NCBI RefSeq assembly: GCF_021531075.1
Contig: NZ_JADYTJ010000036.1
Coordinates: 1 to 34,493 of the forward strand
Origin: Bacteroides caecigallinarum
GTDB taxonomy: Bacteria; Bacteroidota; Bacteroidia; Bacteroidales; Bacteroidaceae
Direction of reading: 5' to 3'
Length of the DNA: 34,493 bases
The position numbers and the translations under genes were made by a program. Below are positions 24,175 to 33,030 of this stretch, one piece after another. How positions within the stretch are numbered: position 1 is the stretch's first letter; each line of letters opens with the position of its first letter. The notes under the pieces are model-generated. The model ran no database searches. It was not told the DNA's origin and saw only the letters and a list, made by a program, of their open reading frames with translations.

Positions 24175-24681
24175 ATGAAAAAATTATTCGTCTTAGGAAT
24201 GGGATTATGCCTCGTTCTGGCATTCTCTTCTTGTAAATCAAGTGAAAGTGCATATAAGAAGGCTTACGAAAAAGCTAAGCAAAATGAGTTGGCAGAGGCT
24301 GCAAACGAGCAGGAAACTGTAGTTGAGGCTGCACCTGTGGTTGAGGCTGCTCCTGTAGTAGAAACAGCTCCGGCTCCTGTTGCTCCGGCTCCTGTGCGTG
24401 AGGAGAAGGTTGAACTGGTTTCCGGTGACGGACTTAAGGCTTTCAGTGTGGTATGTGGTAGCTTTGGTGTAAAGGCAAATGCAGACGGATTGAAGTCTAC
24501 ACTTGATGCTGAAGGTTATAGCGCAAAAGTGGTGTACAATGCTGAACGCAATATGTATCGTGTCATTGTTTCTTCTTTCGATACAAGAGAAGAGGCTGCA
24601 GCTGCGAGAGATGCTTTCAAGGCAAAATATCCTAACCGTCAGGACTTCCAGGGTTCATGGTTATTGTATCGTGTGTATTGA
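24175..24681 (+). CDS. SPOR-domain lipoprotein
   Basis: 168 residues. A signal peptide ends in VLAFSSCKSSE, with the lipidated cysteine at about 20 (Bacteroides-type lipobox ending SSC). A low-complexity Pro/Ala/Val/Glu linker follows with three near-copies of VVEAAP (about 50-75), suited to spanning the periplasm. The C-terminal SPOR domain (about 88-168; FSVVCGSFGVKANADGLKSTL, YRVIVSSFDTREEAAAAR) binds peptidoglycan stripped of stem peptides and targets proteins to division sites. The signal and domain indicate an outer-membrane lipoprotein contacting the wall. Monocistronic, with a terminator at 24720. Confidence 0.9.
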   Translation: MKKLFVLGMGLCLVLAFSSCKSSESAYKKAYEKAKQNELAEAANEQETVVEAAPVVEAAPVVETAPAPVAPAPVREEKVELVSGDGLKAFSVVCGSFGVKANADGLKSTLDAEGYSAKVVYNAERNMYRVIVSSFDTREEAAAARDAFKAKYPNRQDFQGSWLLYRVY

Positions 24682-24719
24682 TAAATATTTAGGAATTACT
24701 ATTCCATTTATCATATTAT

Positions 24720-24751
24720 AAGCGATGGCATATATGCTGTCGCTTTTTTTT
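24720..24751 (+). terminator. intrinsic terminator after the SPOR gene
   Basis: AAGCGATGGCATA (24720-24732) is self-complementary with TATGCTGTCGCTT (24733-24745) through 13 positions, two of them G-T wobbles. Eight T run on from the 3' arm. The -7-like TACCTTTG at 24753-24760 follows at once and probably starts the next transcript. Confidence 0.8.
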
Positions 24752-24752
24752 A

Positions 24753-24760
24753 TACCTTTG
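24753..24760 (+). promoter_or_regulatory. -7 box of the PCMD-protein gene
   Basis: TACCTTTG fits TAnnTTTG and is followed by CGG; the start codon lies 30 bases downstream at 24791. A -33 TTTG is lacking because the preceding bases form the terminator. Confidence 0.5.
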
Positions 24761-24790
24761 CGGTTCGTAATATAGATAAAAAAATACGTT

Positions 24791-25744
24791 ATGAAAAATA
24801 GGTATTATGTTAGCTTAATAGCTCTTTTGACTGTAATGCCGGCATTGACACAGGAAAAATTTGAATTGTTCAAGTATGGTGATATGGATCACTGGGTGAC
24901 AAGGAGAATAGAAGAGTCTGCTTTAATAGGCGGTAGTGTGAAACATCTTTATGAACTGGGACCAGATATGGAAATTGACGGTAATAATCCATATGTGAAC
25001 CAGGGCGGTTCGCCGTGGGGAAATTCCAATGTGATGGCAAAGGTAGTGGGGATAGTCAAGACAAATACCAGTGTTTATCCTGAAAAACGTTGGTATGGAA
25101 AATGTGCACGTCTTGAAACACATATAGAGAGTGTAAAGGTTCTGGGACTTGTAAATATTACCGTACTTGCTTCAGGGTCAATGTTTCTTGGTGATATGAA
25201 AGAACCTATAACGGGTACAAAGGATGGTGAGAAAGCTTTGAACTGCGGTGTGCCGTTTACTAAAAGACCTAAGGCCATACGATATGACTATAAAGTGAAA
25301 ATGTCTGATCAGAAAGATAGAATTCGTTTGACCGGGTTCAGTAAAAAATCTGTAGTGAAAGGAAAGGATGCTGCAATCATGGTATGTTACCTTCAGAAAA
25401 GAACAGAAGATGCTGATGGTAATATCATAGCTAAAAGAGTTGGTACTGCAGCTGTGAAATATACCACATCTTCTGACTGGAAAAACGGAGCAACGTATGA
25501 AATAATGTATGGTGATATAACAGGCAATGACAATTATGTGCCTGAACTTATGGCTTTGGGTACAGGTGGATATCATGCCCGCAACAGCAAAGGAGAGAGT
25601 GTAATGATAAAAGAAGACGGATGGGCCGGAAAGGATGAAACTCCTACACATATTCTTGTTCAGTTTACTTCAAGTATTGGTGGTGCTTTTGTAGGTTCTC
25701 CGGGAAATACACTTTGGGTGGATAATGTGGGATTGGTGTATTAA
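24791..25744 (+). CDS. secreted PCMD-domain protein
   Basis: 317 residues with a signal peptide (about 1-20, cut near ALTQ-EKFE). The body is a beta-rich fold of the putative carbohydrate metabolism domain type: DMDHWVTRRIEESALIGGSVKHLYELGP at the start, KARLETH-like segments near 105, RYDYKVK near 166, and the closing GGAFVGSPGNTLWVDNVGLVY, which is the classic end of this domain. PCMD proteins are common in Bacteroides, often as surface lipoproteins near polysaccharide-utilisation loci; here there is no lipobox cysteine and no PUL nearby. A structural or glycan-binding role is possible. Confidence 0.8.
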   Translation: MKNRYYVSLIALLTVMPALTQEKFELFKYGDMDHWVTRRIEESALIGGSVKHLYELGPDMEIDGNNPYVNQGGSPWGNSNVMAKVVGIVKTNTSVYPEKRWYGKCARLETHIESVKVLGLVNITVLASGSMFLGDMKEPITGTKDGEKALNCGVPFTKRPKAIRYDYKVKMSDQKDRIRLTGFSKKSVVKGKDAAIMVCYLQKRTEDADGNIIAKRVGTAAVKYTTSSDWKNGATYEIMYGDITGNDNYVPELMALGTGGYHARNSKGESVMIKEDGWAGKDETPTHILVQFTSSIGGAFVGSPGNTLWVDNVGLVY

Positions 25745-25815
25745 CCAAATGCTATGATTTTTTAAGTCTTATATACAAGAGGTTAATAAATTAATTCGTA
25801 AATTTGCTGCCACTT

Positions 25816-26232
25816 ATGAGTAGGATTTTGGCTATAGATTACGGAAGAAAGCGTACAGGAATTGCTGTTACAGATCCGATGCAGATTATTGCAAGCGGAC
25901 TTACAACTGTAGCTACACACGAACTTGTGGACTTCATACAGAAATATGTCAGTCAGGAAAAGGTGGAACGGATAATAGTAGGTCATCCCAAACAGATGAA
26001 TTACGAGGATTCTGAGAATATGAAGAATATTATTCCTTTCATGAACAGAATAAAAAAACTGCTTCCGGATATACCGGTCGAACTGGTTGACGAGAGATTT
26101 ACTTCTGTGCTTGCGCATCAGGCCATGCTGACTGGAGGATTGAAGAAAAAGGACAGACAGAACAAGGCACTGGTGGACGAAATAAGTGCAACAATAATTC
26201 TACAATCTTATCTCGAATCGAAAAAGTATTAA
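25816..26232 (+). CDS. ruvX: RuvX/YqgF-type Holliday-junction resolvase, pre-16S rRNA nuclease
   Basis: 138 residues from [20 protein letters not shown]. The RNase H-like first strand with catalytic Asp (AIDYG) is at the start, VGHPKQMN in the middle, LVDERFTS carries the catalytic Glu/Arg, and [13 protein letters not shown] closes the fold. In Escherichia coli YqgF matures 16S rRNA 5' ends. A -7-like box TAAATTTG ends at 25806, only 9 bases before the ATG, so the mRNA may be nearly leaderless if that box is used. First gene of the ruvX-def-TPR group; def follows after 23 bases. Confidence 0.92.
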   Translation: MSRILAIDYGRKRTGIAVTDPMQIIASGLTTVATHELVDFIQKYVSQEKVERIIVGHPKQMNYEDSENMKNIIPFMNRIKKLLPDIPVELVDERFTSVLAHQAMLTGGLKKKDRQNKALVDEISATIILQSYLESKKY

Positions 26233-26255
26233 CAAACAGAATAAAAACAATAAAT

Positions 26256-26810
26256 ATGATTTTACCGATTTATGTATACGGCCAACCGGTATTGCGTAAG
26301 GAGGCCGAAGATATAACTCCTGATTATCCAGATTTGAAAGAACTTATTGCCAATATGTTCGAAACTATGGACCGCGCGGACGGGGTAGGATTGGCAGCAC
26401 CACAGATTGGACTTCCTATTCGTGTGGTTGTTATAAACCTGGATGTCTTGTCGGATGATATGCCTGAATTCAAGGATTTCCGTAAAGCTTACATCAATGC
26501 TCATATCATAGAGACAGGAGAGGAAATGGTGTCTATGGAGGAAGGTTGCTTGAGCTTGCCTGGAGTGCATGAAAGTGTTAAACGTCCAGATAAAATACGC
26601 GTGACTTATCTTGATGAAGATATGAATCCGCATGATGAATGGGTGGAAGGATATCTGGCAAGGGTTATGCAGCATGAATTTGACCATTTGGACGGTACAA
26701 TGTTTATTGACCACTTGTCTCCGCTCAGGAAACAGATGATTAAGGGAAAACTGAACAAAATGGTTGAAGGAAAAGCCCGTTGTGCTTACAAGGTGAAAAC
26801 TGTAAAATGA
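26256..26810 (+). CDS. def: peptide deformylase
   Basis: 184 residues, typical of PDF, the metalloenzyme that removes the formyl group from nascent proteins. All three motifs are intact: [10 protein letters not shown] at about 43-52, EGCLSLPG at about 96-103 (metal Cys), and QHEFDHLDG at about 139-147 (two metal His and the catalytic Glu). Its last codons overlap the next start in an ATGA, giving translational coupling to the TPR gene. Confidence 0.97.
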   Translation: MILPIYVYGQPVLRKEAEDITPDYPDLKELIANMFETMDRADGVGLAAPQIGLPIRVVVINLDVLSDDMPEFKDFRKAYINAHIIETGEEMVSMEEGCLSLPGVHESVKRPDKIRVTYLDEDMNPHDEWVEGYLARVMQHEFDHLDGTMFIDHLSPLRKQMIKGKLNKMVEGKARCAYKVKTVK

Positions 26811-28807
26811 TAAAAAAGCTTCTATACATATTATATATAGGCTTGATGATGCCTGTGGTGGCCCTGTCGCAGATCAATACTGACAGGGTGATGACCATAG
26901 GTAAAAATGCTCTTTATTTTGAGGACTATGTGTTGTCCATACAATATTTCAATCAGGTTATAAATGCAAAGCCATATTTGGCCGAGCCTTTTTTTTATAG
27001 GGGATTGGCAAAGATTAACCTCGATGATTTTCAGGGAGCTGAAGCCGATTGTACTGAGTCGATAGAACGTAATCCGTTTGTGGCTAATACATATCAGATA
27101 AGAGGTATATCAAGAATACGTCAGAATAATTTTGACGGTGCCATAGCCGATTATCAGAAAGCGCTTTCCATAGAACCGGAGAACGAGGCGTTGTGGCATA
27201 ATCTTATATTGTGCAGGATCCAGAAAAAGGATTATTCTATAGCCAGGGCAGAACTTGATACTCTTATTTCTATTTCTCCCAGATATACAGATGCTTATTT
27301 GATGCGTACTGAGGTGTCTCTGAAAATGAAAGATACACTGCAGGCTATGACCGATGCAGACAAGGCAATAGAAATGGACAGATATAGCCCTGAACCTTGG
27401 GCTTCCAGAGCTGTACTGTTTATGCAAAGAGGTAAGTATGCCGAGGCTGAGGCTGATTTTGATGAGGTTGCAAGGTTGTCGTTCAAGAATTCTGGTATAT
27501 ATATAAACAGAGCTCTTGCAAGATATTATCAGAATAACCTTCGTGGAGCAATGGCAGACTATGATATAGCTCTGGATATCGATAAGAATAATCTTATAGG
27601 ACATTATAATCGTGGTTTGCTCAGGGCACAAGTTGGTGATGACAACAGGGCTATAGAAGATTTCGACTTTGTACTGAGTGTTGAGCCTGATAACTTGATG
27701 GCAGCATTCAATAGAGGACTGTTGCGTAGCAGGACAGGCGACTATAAAGGTGCAGTAGCAGACTATACTGCTGTTCTTGATGAATATCCTAACTTTATGC
27801 CGGGATATCAGTGCAGGGCTGAGGCATATAGAAAGATGGGAGATTTGAAGAGGGCTGATGCTGATGAAATAGTGGTTCTTAAAGCTCAGATTGATGCACA
27901 GACCGGTGCGAAGAATAATACAGCTTCGAACGACAAGACACGAAAGAAGTCGGATAAGGATATGAATAACTACCGTAAGATAGTTGTGGCAGACAATGAT
28001 GATACGGAAAGTAAATATAAGACAAACTATCGCGGAAGGGTACAGGACAAGAATATCAATATCTTGCCGCAACCTATGTTTGCTTTGACATATTATGAAC
28101 GTAAGGATGAGTTAAGAAGGCAGATTAATTTCTATAATAAGATTGCCCAAATGAATGAAAGGCTTCTTTTTCCTGAAAGACTTATCATTACCAATAGTGA
28201 AGTGGCTCTGAGTGAAGCGCAGGTAAAGCTACATTTCAACTCAATAGATCAATTGTCGGCTGCTATAGCTGCCAATCCGGAGAATGCTTTGAACTATTAC
28301 TCGCGTGCTCTTGATTTCTATTTGGTTCAGGATTTTGACAATGCTTTGAATGATTTGAATGAATGTGTTGAAAGAGATTCTACTTTCTTCCCGGCATATT
28401 TCAGCCGTGCTCTGATTCATTACAAGGAACTGGAGTATAAAAAGCGTGAAAAGAGTTTCGAAATTGTGGTATCGGATGATAAGACAGCACAGGTGAGAAC
28501 GTTGGATTATGCCAGAATACGTGAAGATTTGGATAAAGTGATAGAACTGGCTCCGGATTTCGTATACGCATATTATAACAGAGCAAACATCCTTACAATA
28601 ATGAAGGACTACCGAGGTGCGATAGCTGATTATAATAAGGTGTTGGAAATAGATCCTAACATGGCTGATGCTTACTTTAACAGAGGACTTACTCATATAT
28701 TCCTGGGTAATAACAGATTGGGAATACAGGATTTGAGTAAAGCAGGTGAGTTGGGACTTTTCTCGGCATATAATATTATAAAACGCTTTACGGTAAAAGA
28801 AAAATGA
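26807..28807 (+). CDS. secreted tetratricopeptide-repeat protein
   Basis: 666 residues from the ATG that overlaps the def stop (an earlier frame opening is inside def). A signal peptide ([21 protein letters not shown]) is followed by about nine to ten TPR units between residues 25 and 360, for example [29 protein letters not shown]-type repeats. A charged low-complexity linker follows (about 365-420, rich in Lys, Asp, Asn). Further TPRs lie near residues 490-640, ending [30 protein letters not shown] arrays mediate protein interactions; in Bacteroidales this gene regularly sits between def and thrS, and its partner is not known. Likely periplasmic or outer-membrane associated. Confidence 0.88.
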   Translation: MIKKLLYILYIGLMMPVVALSQINTDRVMTIGKNALYFEDYVLSIQYFNQVINAKPYLAEPFFYRGLAKINLDDFQGAEADCTESIERNPFVANTYQIRGISRIRQNNFDGAIADYQKALSIEPENEALWHNLILCRIQKKDYSIARAELDTLISISPRYTDAYLMRTEVSLKMKDTLQAMTDADKAIEMDRYSPEPWASRAVLFMQRGKYAEAEADFDEVARLSFKNSGIYINRALARYYQNNLRGAMADYDIALDIDKNNLIGHYNRGLLRAQVGDDNRAIEDFDFVLSVEPDNLMAAFNRGLLRSRTGDYKGAVADYTAVLDEYPNFMPGYQCRAEAYRKMGDLKRADADEIVVLKAQIDAQTGAKNNTASNDKTRKKSDKDMNNYRKIVVADNDDTESKYKTNYRGRVQDKNINILPQPMFALTYYERKDELRRQINFYNKIAQMNERLLFPERLIITNSEVALSEAQVKLHFNSIDQLSAAIAANPENALNYYSRALDFYLVQDFDNALNDLNECVERDSTFFPAYFSRALIHYKELEYKKREKSFEIVVSDDKTAQVRTLDYARIREDLDKVIELAPDFVYAYYNRANILTIMKDYRGAIADYNKVLEIDPNMADAYFNRGLTHIFLGNNRLGIQDLSKAGELGLFSAYNIIKRFTVKEK

Positions 28808-28847
28808 CATTTTATATAGAAAAGAAATCTATTCAAGAAACTTTTAC

Positions 28848-28855
28848 TATTTTTG
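28848..28855 (+). promoter_or_regulatory. -7 box of the thrS promoter
   Basis: TATTTTTG fits TAnnTTTG and is followed by CGG; the start codon of thrS is 40 bases downstream. No clear -33 element. No leader hairpin or threonine-rich leader peptide is visible between box and start. Confidence 0.5.
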
Positions 28856-28895
28856 CGGATAAAATTGAAGTAAAATAAGATTAAAATATAAAATC

Positions 28896-30836
28896 ATGAT
28901 TAAAATAACATTCCCGGATGGTTCGGTTCGTGAATATAACGAAGGTGTAACCGGTCTGCAGATTGCAGAAAGCATTAGCTCTCGTCTGGCACAGGATGTG
29001 CTGGCTTGCAGTGTTAATGGTGAGACTATTGATTTGAGTCGTCCTATAAACGAAGATGCAGAATTCGTTCTGTATAAATGGGATGATGAACAGGGTAAAC
29101 ATGCTTTTTGGCATACTAGTGCACACTTGCTTGCTGAAGCTCTTCAGGAACTCTATCCTGGAATACAGTTTGGTATAGGTCCGGCTATAGAAAACGGTTT
29201 CTACTATGATGTGGATCCGGGTGAGGCTGTTATTAAAGAAGGTGACCTGCCTGCAATTGAAAAGAAGATGATGGAACTGGCTGCCAAAAAGGAAGCTTTG
29301 GTTCGTGAAAACATCTCAAAAGATGATGCATTGAAAATGTTCGGCGAAAGAGGAGAAACTTATAAGTGCGAACTTATCTCTGAACTTGAAGACGGACATA
29401 TCACAACTTATACTCAGGGTGCATTTACTGATTTGTGTCGTGGCCCTCACTTGACTTCTACTGCTCCTATCAAGGCAGTGAAACTGCTTTCTGTAGCAGG
29501 TGCTTACTGGAGAGGTCAGGAAGACCGTAAGCAGATGACACGAATCTATGGTATCTCTTTCCCTAAAAAGAAAATGCTTGATGAATATCTGGCATTGTTG
29601 GAAGAGGCTAAGAAACGTGACCACCGTAAAATTGGTAAGGAAATGGATTTGTTCATGTTCTCCGATACTGTAGGTAAGGGATTGCCTATGTGGTTGCCTA
29701 AGGGTACAGCTCTTCGTATACGTCTTCAGGACTTCTTGCGCCGTATCCAGTCAAGATATGACTATCAGGAAGTAATGTGTCCTCCAATTGGTAACAAACT
29801 TCTTTATGTTACATCAGGTCACTATGCAAAATATGGTAAGGATTCATTCCAGCCAATCCATACACCGGAAGAAGGAGAAGAGTACTTCTTGAAACCGATG
29901 AACTGTCCTCATCACTGTATGATATATAAGAACTCTCCACGTTCTTATCGTGACCTTCCTTTGCGTATTGCTGAGTTCGGTACTGTATGTCGTTACGAAC
30001 AGAGTGGTGAACTTCACGGATTGACTCGTGTTCGTAGCTTTACGCAGGATGATGCTCACTTGTTCTGTCGTCCGGATCAGGTGAAAGATGAATTCTTGCG
30101 AGTAATGGATATTATTTCAATCGTATTTACTTCAATGGGACTTCAGAACTTCGAAGCTCAGATTTCATTGAGAGATAAGGTAAATCGTGAGAAGTATATC
30201 GGATCTGAAGAAAACTGGGAAAAGGCAGAACAGGCTATTATCGAAGCTTGTCAGGAAAAAGGTTTGCCGGCAAAAATAGAATATGGTGAAGCTGCATTCT
30301 ACGGTCCTAAACTTGACTTTATGGTGAAAGATGCTCTCGGACGCCGTTGGCAGTTGGGTACTATTCAGGTAGACTATAATTTGCCTGAAAGATTCCAGTT
30401 GGAATATATGGGATCGGACAATCAGAAACATCGCCCTGTAATGATACACCGTGCTCCATTTGGTTCAATGGAACGTTTCGTTGCTGTTCTTATCGAACAC
30501 ACTGCAGGTAAGTTCCCATTGTGGTTGACTCCTGATCAGGTTGCTATCCTTCCTATATCAGAAAAATTCAATGACTATGCCGATAAGGTGCGTATGGAAC
30601 TTAAGAAGTATGATATCCGTGCTTTGGTTGATGACAGAAACGAAAAAATCGGTCGTAAGATACGCGACAATGAAATGAAACGTATCCCTTATATGCTTAT
30701 TGTTGGTGAAAAAGAAGCTGAAAATGGTGAAGTAGCAGTAAGAAAACAGGGTGAAGGCGACAAGGGAAGCATGAAAATAGAATATTTTGCAAAAAATATT
30801 GCAGAAGAAGTTCATAATATGATAAATAAATGGTAA
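28896..30836 (+). CDS. thrS: threonyl-tRNA synthetase
   Basis: 646 residues, full length. The TGS domain (about 1-62, [20 protein letters not shown]) precedes the editing domain, with [16 protein letters not shown] at about 72-87 (the HxxxH editing motif) and [12 protein letters not shown]. The class II catalytic core includes [21 protein letters not shown], the zinc Cys and motif 2 [25 protein letters not shown]. The zinc His and motif 3 follow at [20 protein letters not shown], then the anticodon-binding domain to the C-terminus. It starts the thrS-infC-rpmI-rplT translation operon, an order shared with many bacteria. Confidence 0.97.
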   Translation: MIKITFPDGSVREYNEGVTGLQIAESISSRLAQDVLACSVNGETIDLSRPINEDAEFVLYKWDDEQGKHAFWHTSAHLLAEALQELYPGIQFGIGPAIENGFYYDVDPGEAVIKEGDLPAIEKKMMELAAKKEALVRENISKDDALKMFGERGETYKCELISELEDGHITTYTQGAFTDLCRGPHLTSTAPIKAVKLLSVAGAYWRGQEDRKQMTRIYGISFPKKKMLDEYLALLEEAKKRDHRKIGKEMDLFMFSDTVGKGLPMWLPKGTALRIRLQDFLRRIQSRYDYQEVMCPPIGNKLLYVTSGHYAKYGKDSFQPIHTPEEGEEYFLKPMNCPHHCMIYKNSPRSYRDLPLRIAEFGTVCRYEQSGELHGLTRVRSFTQDDAHLFCRPDQVKDEFLRVMDIISIVFTSMGLQNFEAQISLRDKVNREKYIGSEENWEKAEQAIIEACQEKGLPAKIEYGEAAFYGPKLDFMVKDALGRRWQLGTIQVDYNLPERFQLEYMGSDNQKHRPVMIHRAPFGSMERFVAVLIEHTAGKFPLWLTPDQVAILPISEKFNDYADKVRMELKKYDIRALVDDRNEKIGRKIRDNEMKRIPYMLIVGEKEAENGEVAVRKQGEGDKGSMKIEYFAKNIAEEVHNMINKW

Positions 30837-30843
30837 CTTTGCA

Positions 30844-30884
30844 ACCGTTTTCACGACTATATATTATAAAATCGTGAAAACGGT
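30844..30884 (+). promoter_or_regulatory. stable hairpin in the thrS-infC spacer
   Basis: ACCGTTTTCACGA (30844-30856) is a perfect 13-bp inverted repeat of TCGTGAAAACGGT (30872-30884), with a 15-base A/T-only loop. No T run follows (GTAAAAACT), so it is not an intrinsic terminator. TAACTTTG at 30834-30841, overlapping the thrS stop, fits the -7 consensus; if used, the hairpin would sit at the very 5' end of an infC mRNA. Confidence 0.6.
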
Positions 30885-30944
30885 GTAAAAACTATTAAAA
30901 GAATAATTTATAAAACGTAATTCAAACTGGAATAAAAGTTATTA

Positions 30945-31532
30945 ATGAAGAATGACAATTTAAAAGGGCAACATCGAATCAATGAACAGATTCGTGCCAA
31001 AGAAGTTCGCATAGTGGGCGATGATATTGAATCAGCAGTTTATCCGTTGGCGCAAGCTTTAAAGATGGCCGAAGAGCATGAAGCTGACTTAGTTGAAATT
31101 TCACCCAATGCTGTTCCACCGGTTTGTAGAATTATAGATTATTCTAAATTCCTTTATCAGTTAAAGAAACGTGCTAAGGAACAGAAAGCAAAACAGGTTA
31201 AGGTGAATGTTAAGGAAATCCGTTTCGGACCTCAGACTGATGAGCATGATTATAACTTCAAACTTAAGCATGCAATAGGTTTCCTTCAGGACGGTGATAA
31301 AGTCAAGGCTTATGTTTTCTTTAAAGGACGTTCAATCCTGTTTAAGGAACAAGGTGAAGTGTTATTGTTGCGTTTTGCAAACGACCTTGAAGAATATGCA
31401 AAAGTAGAACAGATGCCTTTGCTGGAAGGTAAACGTATGATTATTTCGTTGACTCCAAAGAAAGGTCCTGCTCCGAAGAAAGCAACTCCACAACAGGCTA
31501 AGCCTGCTAAGACTGAAGAGGAAGAAGATTAA
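30945..31532 (+). CDS. infC: translation initiation factor IF-3
   Basis: 195 residues. The N-domain begins with [21 protein letters not shown] and the conserved [32 protein letters not shown]. The C-domain includes [25 protein letters not shown] and the [15 protein letters not shown] loop that contacts 16S rRNA. The C-terminal tail (about 170-195) is rich in Lys, Pro, Ala and Glu and is longer than in Escherichia coli. Initiation here is at ATG, unlike the AUU of enterobacterial infC, so AUU-based autoregulation does not apply. It lies 108 bases after thrS and 75 before rpmI. Confidence 0.96.
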   Translation: MKNDNLKGQHRINEQIRAKEVRIVGDDIESAVYPLAQALKMAEEHEADLVEISPNAVPPVCRIIDYSKFLYQLKKRAKEQKAKQVKVNVKEIRFGPQTDEHDYNFKLKHAIGFLQDGDKVKAYVFFKGRSILFKEQGEVLLLRFANDLEEYAKVEQMPLLEGKRMIISLTPKKGPAPKKATPQQAKPAKTEEEED

Positions 31533-31607
31533 AAAACAAGTGCGTATAGCGCGCAGGTATAGTGCGTTATTGCCTTTAGAATAATAATAATTAAAAATTT
31601 AAACAAG

Positions 31608-31805
31608 ATGCCAAAGATCAAGACTAACTCCGGTTCTAAAAAAAGATTTGCTCTTACCGGAACAGGTAAAATCAAAAGAAAGCACGCTTTTCACAGTCAC
31701 ATTTTGACTAAGAAGACTAAAAAGCAAAAAAGAAACCTTGTACACTCAGGATTAGTACACAACTCAAACCTAAGTCAGGTAAAGGAACTTCTTTGCATGA
31801 AGTAA
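31608..31805 (+). CDS. rpmI: 50S ribosomal protein L35
   Basis: 65 residues, very basic, with the family pattern [36 protein letters not shown]. Normal length and start. The spacer from infC (31533-31607) has the repeated GTGCGTATAG...GGTATAGTGCG, a possible folding element, and no terminator, so it is read from the infC mRNA. Confidence 0.97.
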   Translation: MPKIKTNSGSKKRFALTGTGKIKRKHAFHSHILTKKTKKQKRNLVHSGLVHNSNLSQVKELLCMK

Positions 31806-31816
31806 TTTTAGCTTTA

Positions 31817-31892
31817 AAAGCGTATTTTGTATCATTTAAATTATTAACCGAATGTATTAGCTTTAAGTCCGATTGTAAAATATCGGCGCTTT
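31817..31892 (+). promoter_or_regulatory. folded leader between rpmI and rplT, candidate L20 operator
   Basis: The 109-base spacer is long for an r-protein operon. CCGAT (31869-31873) pairs with ATCGG (31882-31886). Immediately 3', CGCTTT (31887-31892) can pair back with AAAGCG (31817-31822), stacking a long-range helix on the hairpin. A direct repeat TTAGCTTTAA occurs at the start and middle. L20 is a known autogenous repressor in other bacteria; whether it binds here is inference. Confidence 0.4.
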
Positions 31893-31914
31893 CATTCAAA
31901 AAAGAATTAAAACT

Positions 31915-32265
31915 ATGCCAAGATCAGTAAATCACGTTGCTTCAAGAGCAAGAAGAAAGAAAATTTTAGGTTTAACCAGAGGTTACTTTGGTGCTAGAAA
32001 AAATGTATGGACAGTAGCCAAGAATACTTGGGAAAAAGGTTTGACTTATGCTTACCGTGACCGTAAGAATAAGAAACGTAACTTCCGTGCATTGTGGATT
32101 CAGCGTATCAATGCAGCTGCTCGTTTGGAAGGTATGTCATACTCTAAATTGATGGGTGCTTTGCACAAAGCTGGTATTGAAATCAACCGTAAGGTTTTAG
32201 CTGATTTAGCTATGAATCATCCAGAAGCATTCAAAGCTGTTGTTGCTAAAGCTAAAGCTGCTTAA
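31915..32265 (+). CDS. rplT: 50S ribosomal protein L20
   Basis: 116 residues, standard length: [37 protein letters not shown] is the basic N-terminal arm that threads into 23S r[26 protein letters not shown] and the [20 protein letters not shown] segment complete the globular domain. L20 is an early assembly protein of the large subunit and, in several phyla, represses its own operon. Last gene of the operon, followed by a terminator and then an independent RNA gene. Confidence 0.97.
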   Translation: MPRSVNHVASRARRKKILGLTRGYFGARKNVWTVAKNTWEKGLTYAYRDRKNKKRNFRALWIQRINAAARLEGMSYSKLMGALHKAGIEINRKVLADLAMNHPEAFKAVVAKAKAA

Positions 32266-32292
32266 TAGCTTCTTAGGAATAAAAAGTTATAG

Positions 32293-32326
32293 AAAAGCTG
32301 TCTTCTTTTTAGAGGGCAGCTTTTTT
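32293..32326 (+). terminator. intrinsic terminator of the thrS-infC-rpmI-rplT operon
   Basis: AAAAGCTG (32293-32300) pairs with CAGCTTTT (32317-32324), extended by weaker pairs, and a run of six T begins at 32321. It lies 28 bases after the rplT stop. Confidence 0.8.
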
Positions 32327-32347
32327 GTATTAAAATGATCTTGAAAC

Positions 32348-32378
32348 TTTGATATATTAAATTTTTGTATTATATTTG
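32348..32378 (+). promoter_or_regulatory. promoter of the Bacteroidales-1 RNA, overlapped by a palindrome
   Basis: TTTG (32348-32351), exactly 19 bases, TATATTTG (32371-32378): a full Bacteroidota consensus. The -7 box and start site lie inside a perfect 12-bp inverted repeat, ATTTTTGTATTA (32361-32372) against TAATACAAAAAT (32379-32390), separated by 6 bases. Confidence 0.8.
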
Positions 32379-32383
32379 TAATA

Positions 32384-32566
32384 CAAAAATATAGCCGCAC
32401 TTGCAGAATCGGGAAACTCATCAAATTATAAGAAATACCGAGACAAGCTTCATATTCTAATGGCGGGCCACGCCTTCGGGTAGCATTTATGCCGGTGGAT
32501 TACAAAGGAAATGAGCTCTCAAATCATGTCTATCGGAGTTTCGTCACGCCTCGGGTGCGGCTTTTT
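32384..32566 (+). ncRNA. Bacteroidales-1 motif RNA, 6S-like
   Basis: About 180 bases with a strong promoter, no reading frame and a long rod-like fold. GCCGCAC (32394-32400) pairs with GTGCGGC (32555-32561) and is followed by TTTTT. Inside, GAAACTC pairs with GAGTTTC, CCGA-GACA with TGTC-TA-TCGG, and AGCT-T-CAT with ATGAGCT; a G/C-rich apical part (GGCGGGCCACGCC) completes it. The published Bacteroidales-1 RNA motif is described as lying downstream of rplT with this type of promoter, which matches exactly. The elongated hairpin interrupted by bulges is the shape of 6S RNA, the RNA polymerase-binding regulator, and I believe the motif has been proposed as the Bacteroidales 6S RNA. Ends are estimated. 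Confidence 0.8.
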
Positions 32567-32940
32567 CTGTTTTATAATACCAAAGAAATCATATCTCATT
32601 GCATAACTAGTGGTATTCATTACCTTCAGGAGATATTGTTCTCACGCTAGAAACCATATTTTGTGAACCTTCTGTGTGCATGACAGATTCGAAATGATAT
32701 GAGGTCGTATGTATTTCCCTATTGATGTAAACTTTCTTTAGAAATACCTTGAGGGCTTTATAGGCATTTTTCCGGATTGTAAGGAGCTTAGTATAAAGGC
32801 GTACGTACAACAAATATGAGGATGTTGAAATGCCAATCTGCCGTATTGATGACAGACAAAATCAGAAACAGACTGTTTAAATTAATATGACATGATTTTA
32901 CTGACTAGATTAAAAGAAGTAATCCTATTTATAATTATTG
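32567..32940. other. intergenic region without a supported gene
   Basis: Between the 6S-like RNA and the insertion sequence I see no convincing gene. A 68-codon frame on the minus strand (32607-32813), MLYVRLYTKLLTIRKNAYKALKVF..., has no recognisable family, no evident promoter and an ordinary composition; it could be a remnant. A/T-rich stretches near 32880-32940 precede the left end of the IS. Confidence 0.4.
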
Positions 32941-32977
32941 CTGTCCGATAAAATCGATTGAATATAAAAGAATATCG

Positions 32978-33005
32978 CTCGGCCATTGTATATTCAATGG
33001 TCGAG
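32978..33005 (+). terminator. hairpin inside the left end of the IS
   Basis: CTCGGCCATTG (32978-32988) pairs with CAATGGTCGAG (32995-33005), 11 bp with one G-T. It is followed on the plus strand by the T-rich TCTTATTTTGTT, so it may stop transcription entering the element from the left. It also lies just downstream of the transposase stop. Confidence 0.55.
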
Positions 33006-33030
33006 TCTTATTTTGTTATTCCAAGCCCCT

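Noticed and set aside
27110-28072. 320-codon minus-strand frame
   Set aside because: Antisense to the TPR gene. Its Ile/Ser/Cys-rich composition is typical of a shadow, and it has no domain.
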